62,889 bases of DNA from positions 1 through 62,889 of the forward strand of contig JAAZZF010000066.1 in assembly GCA_014239275.1 (NCBI GenBank). Reading direction: 5' to 3'. This DNA is from Flavobacteriaceae bacterium. Its GTDB lineage: Bacteria > Bacteroidota > Bacteroidia > Flavobacteriales > Flavobacteriaceae. Below, one piece after another: positions 9,450 to 19,362 of this stretch (position 1 is the stretch's first letter; the number at the start of each line of letters is the position of its first letter). A model generated the notes under the pieces. The model worked only from the letters and a program-made list of their open reading frames with translations. It made no database searches and had not been told where the DNA came from. Both the position numbers and the translations under genes were made by a program.

Positions 9450-11117
9450 TTACCACAAAAAAGCATATAAGAAAGCTGTTATTATACAAATAACCATTGC
9501 TGAAATGTTAAACTCTGAAGATGTTTCAAATAATTTTTTAGATAAAGTTATTCCTTTAGGATTATCTTTATTTCCTTCTAAATAACTTATTACATAAATA
9601 ATAAATATTGTAGAGAGACAAGTAATTCCCATTTGATTCATAAATGGCGTCCCGGCTAAAAACCAATCAGATGGTACAATTTTGAAATACATAGCAACAG
9701 GAATAGAAGAAATTACACCCCATATAGCAGCATTGTTTGTTGCTTTTTTATAAAATAAGCCCATCAAAAACACAGCTAAAATTCCAGGACTAACTACTCC
9801 TGTATATTCTTGAATAAACTGAAAGACTTCTCCAAGACTTCCAAGCTGAGGAGCAATAATCATAGCTATTATTAAAGAAACCAAAGCGGTAATTCTCCCT
9901 ACTCTTACAGTAGATTTATCAGAAGCCTCCTTATTAATAAATGACTTATAAATATCCATTGTAAAAATAGTTGATGTTGAATTCAACATTGAAGCTAAAG
10001 AGGAGACTATTGCTGCAGCTAGAGCAGCTAAGATAAGGCCTAAAAACCCAGCAGGAATAAAGTTTTTAATTAGCCATGGAGCTGCATTATCATTAGCTAT
10101 CATACCATTTTCACCTACAAAACTCTGATCAATTGTTTCCGGATTAAAAACTCCTGCATCCATATTCATTACATATGCAACAATTCCTGGAACTACAACT
10201 ATTACGGGCATTAATAGTTTTAGAAAAGCAGCAAATGCAATTCCTTTTTGCCCTTCCTTCAAATTTTTTGCAGCAAGAGTTCTTTGAATAATGTATTGGT
10301 TAAATCCCCAATAATAAAGATTAGCAACCCACATTCCTCCAACTAAGACTGCTATGCCTGGAAGATTTTGCCAAGTATCTTGTCCATTGGTATTTATAAT
10401 CTCTCCTTTAGAAACTATCATGGTAAATCTTTCAGGAACAGTATTATAAACATGAACTATCCCATCGATAAAACTTCCTGAATCTGTAACATTTGACAAT
10501 GCAAAATAAGTCATCATAAAACCTCCAAAAATTAAAAGCACAACCTGAATGACATCTGTCCAAGCTACTGCTGCAAGACCTCCCCATAAAGAATATGCCG
10601 CTGCAAATAAACCAAGACCAATAATGCTTGCAAAAAGCAAACTCCCATCTCCAGTTCCAATAACAATATCTAATGCTTTAGCTCCTAAAAATAATACCGT
10701 AGTTAGATTTACAAACACAAAAAGTGCAATCCAAAAAATTGCTAGAATCGTTTTTAAATTGGTGCTGAATCTTTTTTCTATAAATTCTGGGATTGTATAA
10801 AGTCCTTTTTCAATAAATATTGGCAAAAAATACTTTCCAACTACAAGAAGCGTTATTGCTGCCATCCATTCATATGACGCTATAGCAAGTCCCGCTGCAA
10901 ATCCAGAGCCATTCATTGCAACGAATTGTTCGGCTGAAATATTTGCTGCAATTAACGAAGCCCCAATAGCCCACCATGGCAAAGACTTCCCCGCTAAAAA
11001 ATAATCTTCTGCACTTTTAGCTTTTCCTTCTTTTTCTCTTGAGACATAAAGGCCTATAAAAAGAATAATTAAACAGTAGAGTACAAAAACAAAAATATCT
11101 AAATTAGAAAGGTTCAT
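9450..11117 (-). CDS. Sodium:solute (sugar) symporter, SSS/SGLT family
   Basis: The protein is 555 residues long with about 13-14 hydrophobic membrane segments. It carries SSS/SGLT family signatures: DYFLAGKSLPWWAIGASLIA near the N-terminus, AVAWTDVIQ at about residue 185, and WGFNQYIIQRTLAAKN at about residue 270, as in sugar-transporting SGLT relatives. It would import a monosaccharide across the inner membrane with sodium, completing the route SusC/D to periplasmic hydrolysis to uptake. It is the first gene on the minus strand of the locus and is divergent from the Rieske gene across an 87-bp gap. That gap holds a weak -7-like box (TACATTTC, 11145-11152). Exact sugar unknown; glucose or galactose would be usual for the subfamily. 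Confidence 0.9.
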   Translation of the reverse strand: MNLSNLDIFVFVLYCLIILFIGLYVSREKEGKAKSAEDYFLAGKSLPWWAIGASLIAANISAEQFVAMNGSGFAAGLAIASYEWMAAITLLVVGKYFLPIFIEKGLYTIPEFIEKRFSTNLKTILAIFWIALFVFVNLTTVLFLGAKALDIVIGTGDGSLLFASIIGLGLFAAAYSLWGGLAAVAWTDVIQVVLLIFGGFMMTYFALSNVTDSGSFIDGIVHVYNTVPERFTMIVSKGEIINTNGQDTWQNLPGIAVLVGGMWVANLYYWGFNQYIIQRTLAAKNLKEGQKGIAFAAFLKLLMPVIVVVPGIVAYVMNMDAGVFNPETIDQSFVGENGMIANDNAAPWLIKNFIPAGFLGLILAALAAAIVSSLASMLNSTSTIFTMDIYKSFINKEASDKSTVRVGRITALVSLIIAMIIAPQLGSLGEVFQFIQEYTGVVSPGILAVFLMGLFYKKATNNAAIWGVISSIPVAMYFKIVPSDWFLAGTPFMNQMGITCLSTIFIIYVISYLEGNKDNPKGITLSKKLFETSSEFNISAMVICIITAFLYAFLW

Positions 11118-11204
11118 AATTATTTTATTAGTTAGAAGTATTAAGAAATGTAAAACTAACCATTTAGAACAATTCTAAAAATTTATTATCTTAGTTTTAT
11201 TACT

Positions 11205-11675
11205 ATGAAAAATAAAAGAAGAGAATTTCTTATGAATGTTTGTCCATCAGTAGCTATGGCTTTTATGGGGGTGTCTCTTTTAGAAAGTTGTTCTTCTGGA
11301 GGTGAGGATGAAGTTGATAATGGAGGCGGTTCAAATAATCAAGGCTACACTGTAAGTGGGAATACAGTTGTTATTACTTTAAGTCACTCAACATTTTCTA
11401 CACTTAATAGTAATGGTTGGATGAATTTTAGTGCTCAAAAAATGCTGCTTTTAAAAATAGATTCTTCTACTTACAGAGCTTTTACAAATAGTTGCCCACA
11501 TCAAGGTGTAACAACAAAATGGTCATACAACTCCTCACAAGACAAGTTTAAATGTGGTGAACATAACAATTCTTTTCCTACAGATTGTACAACAAAAGGT
11601 ACTGCTGGCAGTTCTCCATTAAAATGTTTTACTTCTTCTTTTTCAGGAGGAAAATTAACCGTTACTAAATCTTAA
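11205..11675 (+). CDS. Rieske [2Fe-2S] domain lipoprotein
   Basis: This small protein of 156 residues begins KNKRREFLMNVCPSVAMAF, a twin-arginine-like motif, followed by a lipobox ending in Cys29 (SLLESC) and a Ser/Gly-rich linker. The C-terminal half is a Rieske fold with both ligand pairs: CPHQG (Cys-x-His) and CGEHNN (Cys-x-x-His). It is therefore probably exported folded with its cluster and anchored as a lipoprotein. Stand-alone Rieske lipoproteins of this size occur in flavobacteria, but their electron partner is not established. It is divergent from the sugar symporter, with no cytochrome b or oxygenase gene beside it. A role in redox delivery is inference only. Confidence 0.85.
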   Translation: MKNKRREFLMNVCPSVAMAFMGVSLLESCSSGGEDEVDNGGGSNNQGYTVSGNTVVITLSHSTFSTLNSNGWMNFSAQKMLLLKIDSSTYRAFTNSCPHQGVTTKWSYNSSQDKFKCGEHNNSFPTDCTTKGTAGSSPLKCFTSSFSGGKLTVTKS

Positions 11676-11859
11676 TCTTAGTTTTTATTGTAGAACTTAC
11701 GGTTCCATACTTGAACTCTTTTTATCAAAACCTAAAAGACTTCTTTATTCAATTCTAATACATCTAATTATTAATTTATCGACAATGATGGCAATATTGC
11801 AATTAAATAAACAAAAAACCCTATTTTGAATTTTGCTTAGATGTTTTTAGATTAGACAT

Positions 11860-13482
11860 ATGAAATATATTTTATTCTCACTAATACTATTTTCTTGCTC
11901 TTTTCAAAATAAAGAAATTCAAAAAATAAATAATAAATCCACTGATTACCAGACTCTGATTAATCTATTCTATGAATGGAGAGAATTTGAAAATCCTCCC
12001 CTACTTAATGGAGCACCAGATTATACAAAAGAACGCTTTAAAAAAAATGAAAAGAATTTTAAAGATTTACAAAATCGACTAAATCAAATTTCAATAGATA
12101 ATTGGTCTGTTCCTCAACAGATAGACTGGCATATAGTGAGAGCAGAAATGAATGGCTATGATTTTAACTACAAAATCTTACAACCATGGGTAAGAGATCC
12201 TGCATATTACCAAACTATCTGGATGAACCAAAGTGATGTCCCAGCTCATGAAGGTCCCACAAATCACGGTACACTAGAATTTTGGACCTACAAATTCCCT
12301 CTGACTAATATTGAAGAAAAACATCTAAAAGATAAATTAAAAATTATTCCTATTTTTCTTGAGCAGGCTCGAGGCAATCTTACTGGTAATGCCAGAGATC
12401 TATGGATAGCAGGAATTGAAAATTTCAAACAACAGATAGAAAATCTTAAAAAAATTTCAGAGAAATTTAATGAATCTAACTCAGATATTTTAGATGAATT
12501 AAAAAATGCAAAAAAAGCCACAAAAGATTTTATTACTTGGCTAGAAGAACAAGCTTCTAAAAAAACAGGTCCATCTGGAATTGGAAAGGAAAATTATACT
12601 TGGTATCAACAAAATGTACATCTTTTACCACTTACCTGGGAAGAGGAAGTACAGCTACTTCAACGGGAATTGGATCGAGCATGGTCATCTTTAAAACTTG
12701 AAGAACATAAAAATAGAGACCTGCCAGAATTAATTGCTGCAGACACGCCAGAAGAATTTGCAATTCTTACAGAGCTTGGAGTCCAGAGATTTATGAGATT
12801 TTTAAAAGAAAAAGAAATAATGCCAATAAAAGAAAATATGGAGCCCGCTCTTAGAGAGCACATGGGCAAGTTTGTACCTAAAGATAAAAGAAACTTTTTC
12901 AATATTGGTTTACACCTCGACCCTCTCCCTCTATACTCTCACTTTGTACACTGGTTCGACTTAGCAGAAATAAGAGATAACCCTCATAAAAGTCCTATTA
13001 GAAAAGGACCTTTACTTTATAATATTTTTGATTCAAAAAATGAAGGAATAGCTACTGGAGTAGAAGAAATGTTTATGCATGCAGGACTTTATAATGACAG
13101 TCCAAGATCAAAAGAAATTGTATGGATTATGATAGCACAACGAGCAGCAAGAGGTCTCGGATCATTATATGCTCATGCTAACGAAATGACTATGGCAGAA
13201 GCAGGCAATGTTCATGTAAAATGGACTCCAAGAGGATGGATGAATAGAGAGCCACACTTATTGCAATTTGAACAACATTTTTATTTAAGACAACCAGGAT
13301 ACGGAACATCATATATAACTGGAAAATATCTTGCAGAAAGGATAATGGCCGAGTATGCTGAAAAATTAGAAAAGGAAGGAAAGGAGTTTACTTTAAAAGA
13401 TTTTTTCAAAAAATTCAATGATGCTGGAAGTATTCCAATTAATCTAGTTCGTTGGGAAATGACAGGAAGAAAATCAAACTAA
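11860..13482 (+). CDS. DUF885-like lipoprotein of unknown function
   Basis: The 540-residue protein has a short lipoprotein signal ([13 protein letters not shown], Cys13) and then an all-helical, charged body. The C-terminal region resembles the DUF885 family, which is distantly related to metallopeptidases ([20 protein letters not shown], compared with the usual E..RY..PGQA.sY..G pattern). However, the HExxxGHH-type metal motif typical of DUF885 is not visible; a segment [19 protein letters not shown] occupies the region where EGWALYAE normally lies. It may be an inactive or differently active relative. It is a single gene, 184 bp downstream of the Rieske gene, whose gap shows nothing clear. 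Function not assigned. Confidence 0.65.
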   Translation: MKYILFSLILFSCSFQNKEIQKINNKSTDYQTLINLFYEWREFENPPLLNGAPDYTKERFKKNEKNFKDLQNRLNQISIDNWSVPQQIDWHIVRAEMNGYDFNYKILQPWVRDPAYYQTIWMNQSDVPAHEGPTNHGTLEFWTYKFPLTNIEEKHLKDKLKIIPIFLEQARGNLTGNARDLWIAGIENFKQQIENLKKISEKFNESNSDILDELKNAKKATKDFITWLEEQASKKTGPSGIGKENYTWYQQNVHLLPLTWEEEVQLLQRELDRAWSSLKLEEHKNRDLPELIAADTPEEFAILTELGVQRFMRFLKEKEIMPIKENMEPALREHMGKFVPKDKRNFFNIGLHLDPLPLYSHFVHWFDLAEIRDNPHKSPIRKGPLLYNIFDSKNEGIATGVEEMFMHAGLYNDSPRSKEIVWIMIAQRAARGLGSLYAHANEMTMAEAGNVHVKWTPRGWMNREPHLLQFEQHFYLRQPGYGTSYITGKYLAERIMAEYAEKLEKEGKEFTLKDFFKKFNDAGSIPINLVRWEMTGRKSN

Positions 13483-13515
13483 AAATCCACTTTATTTTGT
13501 GAGTTTTTTTGTTTG

Positions 13516-13587
13516 TAGCCCTGCTAGGAATCGAACCTAGATCTAAAGTTTAGGAAACTCTTATTCTATCCGTTGAACTACAGGGCT
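13516..13587 (-). tRNA. tRNA-Arg (anticodon CCU)
   Basis: The 72-nt minus-strand sequence folds into a full cloverleaf: acceptor AGCCCTG/CAGGGCT, D-stem GTTC/GAAT, anticodon stem AGAGT/ACTTT with loop TTCCTAA (anticodon CCT), T-arm CTAGG-TTCGATT-CCTAG and discriminator A. CCA is not encoded. It reads AGG codons and stands alone between two convergent protein genes. Confidence 0.95.
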
Positions 13588-13659
13588 TAAATATTTATTC
13601 CTCCAAAAAAAATACTAAAACAAGTAGTTGTAGTTTTAGGAAAGACAACTTTCATTTTA

Positions 13660-14634
13660 TTATTTAATCAAAATAGAAATTATTTTATTTTTAACTTTTT
13701 GTGAAGCAAATGAAGCATTTATTGCATTTAAATTACAATTTAAAAAATGTTCTTTATCCCAACTAAAATATTTTGACAACAAAGAATACTCTTTGCTTAA
13801 GTCAGTATTAGATATTGCTCTTCCATCAGAATTAATGCTAATTGAAATACCATTATTGTAAAGTTTATCTATTGGGTGTTCATTATAATTATTATAAACC
13901 TTCGTTACAATATTACTTGTTAAACAAAGTTCTAAATGAACTTTTTTTTCTTTTATTCTATCTAGCAAAATAGAATTTTCAATACTTCTAACTCCATGTC
14001 CAATTCTTTGTGGCTTTAATTTATCAAGTGTTTCCGTAACGCTCTCTGCCCCTAATGCTTCTCCAGCATGAGCAGTACATGGAATATTATTGTTTTTTGC
14101 AAATTCAAATGCTTCAACATGATTATTAAGAGGATAGCCCGCTTCATCTGCTGCTATGTCAAATCCTATAACATTAGTTCCTTTAAAATCATTAACTAAA
14201 TGAACTGTTTGATCACTCATTTCTTTACTAAAATGTCTTAATGTACATAAAATCAGTCCTGCTTCTATCCCTGTTCTATTAGATTCTTTATTGGTTATTT
14301 CACTAATAATTTTAACAACTTGATTAGGAGATAATCCTTTTTTTACATGAAGTAATGGAGCAAACCTTATTTCAGCATATACAACATTATCTTTTTTTAA
14401 TTGATTAAAAAGGTCAATAGTAACTAATTCCAATTCTTCCTCTGATTGCATTATTTCTACTGCACGATCAGCACATTTTATATAATCATTTAAACAACTA
14501 CAACTTGAGCCAACAAATTCATTTATATATATAGTTTTAGTAATTTTTGGATTAATCTTTTTAACTACTTCATAGCTTAACGAACAATCTAAATGAACAT
14601 GCAATTCAACCTTACAATTTTTATTATAATTCAT
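13660..14634 (-). CDS. add: Adenosine deaminase family protein
   Basis: This 324-residue amidohydrolase has the ADA pattern: HVHLDCSLS (zinc His-x-His) at about residue 12, the AHAGEA motif near 190, IGHGVRS near 212 and SINSDGRAIS near 270. The first Asp of the usual S-L-N-T-D-D-P motif is kept while the second is replaced by Gly; D-N or D-G variants occur in bacterial adenosine deaminases. It would convert adenosine (or a related purine nucleoside) to inosine in the cytoplasm for purine salvage. It is the last gene of the minus-strand run, with its start 2 bp after the phosphatase stop. Adenine or another purine analogue cannot be excluded as substrate. Confidence 0.85.
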   Translation of the reverse strand: MNYNKNCKVELHVHLDCSLSYEVVKKINPKITKTIYINEFVGSSCSCLNDYIKCADRAVEIMQSEEELELVTIDLFNQLKKDNVVYAEIRFAPLLHVKKGLSPNQVVKIISEITNKESNRTGIEAGLILCTLRHFSKEMSDQTVHLVNDFKGTNVIGFDIAADEAGYPLNNHVEAFEFAKNNNIPCTAHAGEALGAESVTETLDKLKPQRIGHGVRSIENSILLDRIKEKKVHLELCLTSNIVTKVYNNYNEHPIDKLYNNGISISINSDGRAISNTDLSKEYSLLSKYFSWDKEHFLNCNLNAINASFASQKVKNKIISILIK

Positions 14635-14636
14635 TT

Positions 14637-15146
14637 TTAGTTAATATAAAAAAGCACATGAGTTGGCTCATTATTATCACATTTATGTATATAATATAAA
14701 TTGCCATTATTATTATCATCTATGTCTTTATAAAAATTCTTTTCAATTAAAGAATTAACAAAATCTGGCGTGGTGTTACTATGACCAACAACTAAAATTA
14801 TTTTCCCTTTATTTGATTCTAAAAACTGATTGTAATAATCTTTAGAAGGTGGATAAGTTTGAATATCTAATTGATTATATTCTGAAATAGGAGTAGCCGT
14901 TTCTAAAGTTCTATATAAATTAGTTGAATAAATCATGTCAAACTTAATATGTTTGAGCACATCTCTCCATTTATCAGCTCTTAATATTCCATCAGGATTT
15001 AAATGAGGATTCCTGTCTCCAGAATTATCTCTAACTTTTTCAGCATGCCTAATTAAATATATTGAAGTACAAGTTTCATTTGTATTTTGAGAAAAAGATA
15101 AAAAACTTAAGCAAAGAATAACTATATAAAAACTAATTCTAATCAT
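14637..15146 (-). CDS. Exported histidine phosphatase (phosphoglycerate mutase-like) family protein
   Basis: A Sec signal peptide (about residues 1-19, ending in FSQ) precedes a compact histidine-phosphatase domain. The catalytic motif is LIRHAEK at about residue 32, a second Arg lies in TNLYRTLETA, and the second catalytic His is in VVGHSNTTPD near residue 120. At 169 residues it is close in size to SixA-like enzymes. With the signal peptide it should work in the periplasm on phosphate esters; the substrate is unknown. It lies 5 bp after the channel gene and 2 bp before the adenosine deaminase gene, so a link to nucleotide salvage is possible but inferred. Confidence 0.85.
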   Translation of the reverse strand: MIRISFYIVILCLSFLSFSQNTNETCTSIYLIRHAEKVRDNSGDRNPHLNPDGILRADKWRDVLKHIKFDMIYSTNLYRTLETATPISEYNQLDIQTYPPSKDYYNQFLESNKGKIILVVGHSNTTPDFVNSLIEKNFYKDIDDNNNGNLYYIHKCDNNEPTHVLFYIN

Positions 15147-15151
15147 TTTAC

Positions 15152-16396
15152 TTATTTTAATGAAGAAGGGTATTCGAATAATTCTAAATGAAAAAAGTTT
15201 AAAGAAGCAAGTAAATGATCAAATATATCTGACATAATATGTTCATAATCTTTCCAAACTTTATTATTACTAAAGGCGTAAATCTCAAGTGGGATTCCAT
15301 GTGGTGTTGGAGTTAACTGTCTACACATTACAGTCATTTCACTATTAATATTCGAGGTATTATCTAAGTAGAGTTCAATGTAATTTCTAAAAAGGCCTAG
15401 ATTAGTTAAATTTCTTCCATTAACTAAGATAGAATTGTCAATGTCTAAATTAGAATTATAAATTTTAATTTCTTTTTCCTTAGCTGAAATTACAGTTTCT
15501 AATAATTTAATTTTTTTTAGTTCTTGTAACTGCTGATTATCAAGAAACTTTATTGAGGAGCCTTTTATCAAAAGAGATCTTTTTATTCTTCTACCATCAG
15601 ATTCGCTCATTCCTCTCCAATTTTTAAAAGAATCCGAGATAAGTTTGTAAGTAGGAATTGTTGTAATTGTTTTATCAAAGTTTTGAATTTTAACAGAATT
15701 GAGATTTATCTCAATTACATCTCCGTCTGCCCCATATTGTTTCATCGTAATCCAATCTCCAATTCTAATTAAATCATTAGAACTTAATTGAATACTTGCT
15801 ACAAAACCCAATATAGTATCTTTAAATATCAAAAGAATAACAGCTGAAAGAGCTCCCATTGCGGCCAAAAAAGTGGTTATTTCTTTTCCAGTTACTATTG
15901 AAAATATATTTAGAATAGCCAAAAACCAAACAAAAATTAAAATTACCTGAATAAAACTTTCTATTGGTTTATCCTTTAATGAATCAAGAGTTTTTAAAAA
16001 GAGTTTAACAGATCTTAAAATACTTCTAACTATCCAAACTATTAATAAAACAAGATAAATTTGTAGCGTAAGAAAGGCATAATCAATTAATATTTCAAAA
16101 CCAAAAAACCAAAAAGGAATAGCTGAATAAATAAATAATACTGGAATTAATTTTGCTATATAAACGGGCACTTTGTTTTCAATTAAATAATCATCAAAAT
16201 TGGTCTCAGTATTTTTTGATAAGCTTTTAAAAATTTTAGAAATAATTCGTTTAGAAAAATAATTTAGAATAAAAATTATAATACAAACAATTACTGTTAG
16301 AAATAACAAGTTTAAAATTTCTGAATAAAACGAAGGAATTTTTACGCTTATCAAAAAATCATAAAAAATTCTGTGAAGCCTTATTATAGTTGTCAT
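15152..16396 (-). CDS. Mechanosensitive ion channel, MscS family (YbdG/MscM-like)
   Basis: The 414-residue protein has five hydrophobic helices in its first half and then the MscS pore and upper beta domain. The diagnostic stretch is FLAAMGALSAVILLIFKD followed by TILGFVASIQLSSNDLIRIG and GDVIEINLNSVKIQNFDKT. The region after it (SFKNWRGMSESDGRRIKRSL) matches the larger YbdG-type channels rather than the minimal MscS. It would release solutes on hypo-osmotic shock at the inner membrane. It lies 15 bp after ruvB on the same strand and is probably transcribed with it. Confidence 0.9.
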   Translation of the reverse strand: MTTIIRLHRIFYDFLISVKIPSFYSEILNLLFLTVIVCIIIFILNYFSKRIISKIFKSLSKNTETNFDDYLIENKVPVYIAKLIPVLFIYSAIPFWFFGFEILIDYAFLTLQIYLVLLIVWIVRSILRSVKLFLKTLDSLKDKPIESFIQVILIFVWFLAILNIFSIVTGKEITTFLAAMGALSAVILLIFKDTILGFVASIQLSSNDLIRIGDWITMKQYGADGDVIEINLNSVKIQNFDKTITTIPTYKLISDSFKNWRGMSESDGRRIKRSLLIKGSSIKFLDNQQLQELKKIKLLETVISAKEKEIKIYNSNLDIDNSILVNGRNLTNLGLFRNYIELYLDNTSNINSEMTVMCRQLTPTPHGIPLEIYAFSNNKVWKDYEHIMSDIFDHLLASLNFFHLELFEYPSSLK

Positions 16397-16411
16397 AAAT
16401 TTTTTTATTAA

Positions 16412-17452
16412 TTAAAATAATTCGTTTTGAGAATCAATTTTTTTTTTTCCTAAATGATCATATGCTAATTTCGTAACCTCTCTCCCTCTAGGAGTTCTGA
16501 CAATAAAACCTTGTTGTATTAAAAATGGTTCATAAACTTCTTCTAATGTTTCAGAGCTTTCAGAAACAACTGTAGATAAAGTATTTATTCCAACAGGCCC
16601 TCCTTTAAACTTGTCAATAAGTGTTGTTAGAATTTTATTGTCCATTTCATCTAGTCCATGCTTATCTACATTTAAAGATTTTAACGCAAATCTTGTAATT
16701 TCTATATCAATATTACCACTTCCCTTAATCTGAGCAAAGTCTCTAACTCTTCTTAATAAAGAGTTAGATATTCTAGGAGTTCCTCTACTTCTTCCCGCAA
16801 TTTCAATAGCTGCATCGCTATCAATCTCTATCTCTAATATATCTGAACTTCTTTCTACAATAGTTGACAATAATTCTGTTTTATAATACTCTAATCTATT
16901 ATTTATCCCAAATCTAGCTCGCATTGGAGCGGTTAATAGTCCCGATCTAGTTGTAGCTCCAATTAAGGTAAACGGATTTAAATTAATTTGAACTGTTCTC
17001 GCGTTTGGACCAGATTCAATCATTATATCTATTTTATAATCCTCCATAGCAGAATACAAATATTCTTCAACTACTGGGCTTAACCTATGAATCTCATCAA
17101 TAAAAAGCACATCTCTTGGTTCCAAATTAGTAAGTAATCCTGCCAAATCACCTGGCTTATCTAAAACTGGTCCGGAGGAAACTTTAAGATTAACACCTAA
17201 CTCATTGGCAACAATATAAGCTAAAGTTGTTTTACCTAAACCTGGTGGTCCATGAAACAAAGTGTGATCAAGGGCATCTGATCTTTGATTACTTGCTTCA
17301 ACAAAAATTCGTAAGTTATTTAGTATTTGATCTTGTCCAGCAAAATCGTCAAAGCTTAATGGTCTTAAAGCCTTATCTAATTCTAATTCCTCATTATTAA
17401 AATTGGAATCTGTTGGATCTAAATTTTCATTCATTAAATCAAAGGTAAGCAA
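16412..17452 (-). CDS. ruvB: Holliday junction branch migration ATPase RuvB
   Basis: All RuvB landmarks are present in 346 residues: the opening [19 protein letters not shown], Walker [12 protein letters not shown], Walker [10 protein letters not shown], the sensor GATTRSGLL, the arginine-finger region MRARFGI, and the C-terminal winged helix ([19 protein letters not shown]). RuvB is the hexameric motor that moves Holliday junctions with RuvA. ruvA and ruvC are not in the window. The gene follows ctaD by 36 bp, an arrangement common in flavobacteria. Confidence 0.98.
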   Translation of the reverse strand: MLTFDLMNENLDPTDSNFNNEELELDKALRPLSFDDFAGQDQILNNLRIFVEASNQRSDALDHTLFHGPPGLGKTTLAYIVANELGVNLKVSSGPVLDKPGDLAGLLTNLEPRDVLFIDEIHRLSPVVEEYLYSAMEDYKIDIMIESGPNARTVQINLNPFTLIGATTRSGLLTAPMRARFGINNRLEYYKTELLSTIVERSSDILEIEIDSDAAIEIAGRSRGTPRISNSLLRRVRDFAQIKGSGNIDIEITRFALKSLNVDKHGLDEMDNKILTTLIDKFKGGPVGINTLSTVVSESSETLEEVYEPFLIQQGFIVRTPRGREVTKLAYDHLGKKKIDSQNELF

Positions 17453-17488
17453 AAAGCAAATCCTTATTTAATTTAAAAATTATTCTAT

Positions 17489-19348
17489 CTAATGTTCTGT
17501 AATTTCTTCATTTTCCCCTATTGGGACAGTTTGTGGAACAAAATCTTCCTTATGACCTGGTTTGCTATAATCATAAGCCCATCTATGTACGTGTGGAATT
17601 TCTCCCTTCCAATTTCCATGTATATGTTTTATTGGTGCAGTCCATTCCAATGTATTAGATTTCCATGGATTTTGAACTGTTTTTTTACCATAAAACATAC
17701 TATATATGAAATTATATAAAAATATTAATTGAGACAATCCTCCTATTAATGCAAAAACTGTAATAATTACGTTAATATCTGCTAAATCATCAAAATATGG
17801 AAATGCAGTATTAGTGTAATATCTTCTGGGAAGACCAGCCATACCAACAAAATGCATTGGAAAAAATACCCCATATGCTGAAATTGCAGTTATCCAAAAA
17901 TGTATATATCCCAAATTCTTATTCATCATTCTTTTAAATAATTTAGGAAACCAATGGTATACTCCAGCGAATAAACCATAAAGTGCAGATATTCCCATTA
18001 CCAAATGAAAATGTGCTACTACAAAATAAGTGTCATGAACATTAATATCTAATGTACTATCTCCTAAAATAATTCCTGTTAAACCTCCAGTAATAAAAGT
18101 AGAAACCAGACCAATAGAAAAAAGCATTCCAGGATTAAACTGAAGATTTCCTTTCCAAAGAGTTGCAATATAATTAAAGGCCTTAACCGCTGATGGAATT
18201 GCAATTAAGAGAGTAGTAAATGTAAATACCGATCCTAAAAATGGATTCATTCCAGAAATAAACATATGGTGTGCCCATACAATTGTAGATAGAAATGCTA
18301 TTGCTAAAATAGACGCAACCATTGCTCGATATCCAAAAATTGGTTTTCTAGAATTTGTAGCTATTATTTCAGAAGTAATTCCTAAAGCAGGTAAAATAAC
18401 AATGTATACTTCAGGATGTCCTAAAAACCAAAATAAATGTTCAAACAAAACTGGAGATCCCCCTTGATAATGTAAAACCTCTCCTTGAACAAATATATCT
18501 GATAGAAAAAAAGAAGTTCCAAAACTTCTATCCATTATCAAAAGTAATGCAGCTGACAATAACACTGGAAAAGAAATCACACCAATAATTGCCGTAACCA
18601 AAAATGCCCAAATAGTCAATGGTAGTCTAAACAGAGACATTCCTTTAGTTCTTAAATTAATAACCGTAACTATATAATTTAATGCAGCTAATAATGAAGA
18701 TGCAATAAAAACTGCCATAGAAATTAACCATAAAGTCATTCCTAATCCTGATCCTGGCTGGGCTTGTGGAAGAGCACTTAATGGTGGGTATACTGTCCAT
18801 CCAGCAGCAGCAGGTCCTGCTTCAACAAACAAAGAAGAAAGCATAATAACACTAGAAAGAAAAAACAACCAAAAAGAAAGCATATTTAAAAATCCTGATG
18901 CCATATCTCTAGCGCCTATCTGTAAAGGAATTAATAAATTACTAAAAGTTCCACTAAGCCCTGCAGTTAGAACAAAAAATACCATAATAGTACCATGAAT
19001 AGTAATTAAAGCTAAATATATGTTTGGATCCATAACGCCTTCAGGGGCCCACTTACCTAAAAAAATATCATACACAGCAAAAGATTCTTCAGGCCATGCA
19101 ATTTGTATCCTAAATAATAAAGACATTGCAATTCCTATAAAACCCATAAACAATACTCCAGTTAATAAATATTGTTTAGCAATCATTTTGTGATCTTGAC
19201 TAAAAATATATTTAGTTATAAAAGTTTCTTTATGATGGTGGTCTTGATGAAAGTCTGAGCTTTGATTTTTATCATCAAGTAAATCGCCAAATTCTTTTGA
19301 TTCCATTTTTACTCTAATTCTAAGATTTTTATTTTCTTTTCCTTTCAT
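17489..19348 (-). CDS. ctaD: Cytochrome c oxidase subunit I
   Basis: A 619-residue heme-copper oxidase subunit with 12 or more membrane helices. Visible ligands are the low-spin heme His in TIHGT (about residue 118), the CuB/cross-link motif GHPEVY (about 310-315), the HH pair in WAHHMF (about 360) and the heme ligands in VHDTYFVVAHFHLV (about 437-450). The HPEVY motif places it among A-type oxidases. The N-terminus is His-rich (HQDHHHKE). A second in-frame ATG at residue 15 (19306, MESKEFGD) is an alternative start; the longer form leaves only 14 bp after ctaC. Subunits III and IV are not encoded here and must lie elsewhere. Confidence 0.97.
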   Translation of the reverse strand: MKGKENKNLRIRVKMESKEFGDLLDDKNQSSDFHQDHHHKETFITKYIFSQDHKMIAKQYLLTGVLFMGFIGIAMSLLFRIQIAWPEESFAVYDIFLGKWAPEGVMDPNIYLALITIHGTIMVFFVLTAGLSGTFSNLLIPLQIGARDMASGFLNMLSFWLFFLSSVIMLSSLFVEAGPAAAGWTVYPPLSALPQAQPGSGLGMTLWLISMAVFIASSLLAALNYIVTVINLRTKGMSLFRLPLTIWAFLVTAIIGVISFPVLLSAALLLIMDRSFGTSFFLSDIFVQGEVLHYQGGSPVLFEHLFWFLGHPEVYIVILPALGITSEIIATNSRKPIFGYRAMVASILAIAFLSTIVWAHHMFISGMNPFLGSVFTFTTLLIAIPSAVKAFNYIATLWKGNLQFNPGMLFSIGLVSTFITGGLTGIILGDSTLDINVHDTYFVVAHFHLVMGISALYGLFAGVYHWFPKLFKRMMNKNLGYIHFWITAISAYGVFFPMHFVGMAGLPRRYYTNTAFPYFDDLADINVIITVFALIGGLSQLIFLYNFIYSMFYGKKTVQNPWKSNTLEWTAPIKHIHGNWKGEIPHVHRWAYDYSKPGHKEDFVPQTVPIGENEEITEH

Positions 19349-19362
19349 TATTTAAAATCTAA

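Noticed and set aside
13660..16396. A defence or signalling system made of the MscS channel, histidine phosphatase and adenosine deaminase
   Set aside because: Each gene is an ordinary housekeeping family and the grouping is explained by short intergenic spacing; no effector or sensor domain typical of defence systems is present.
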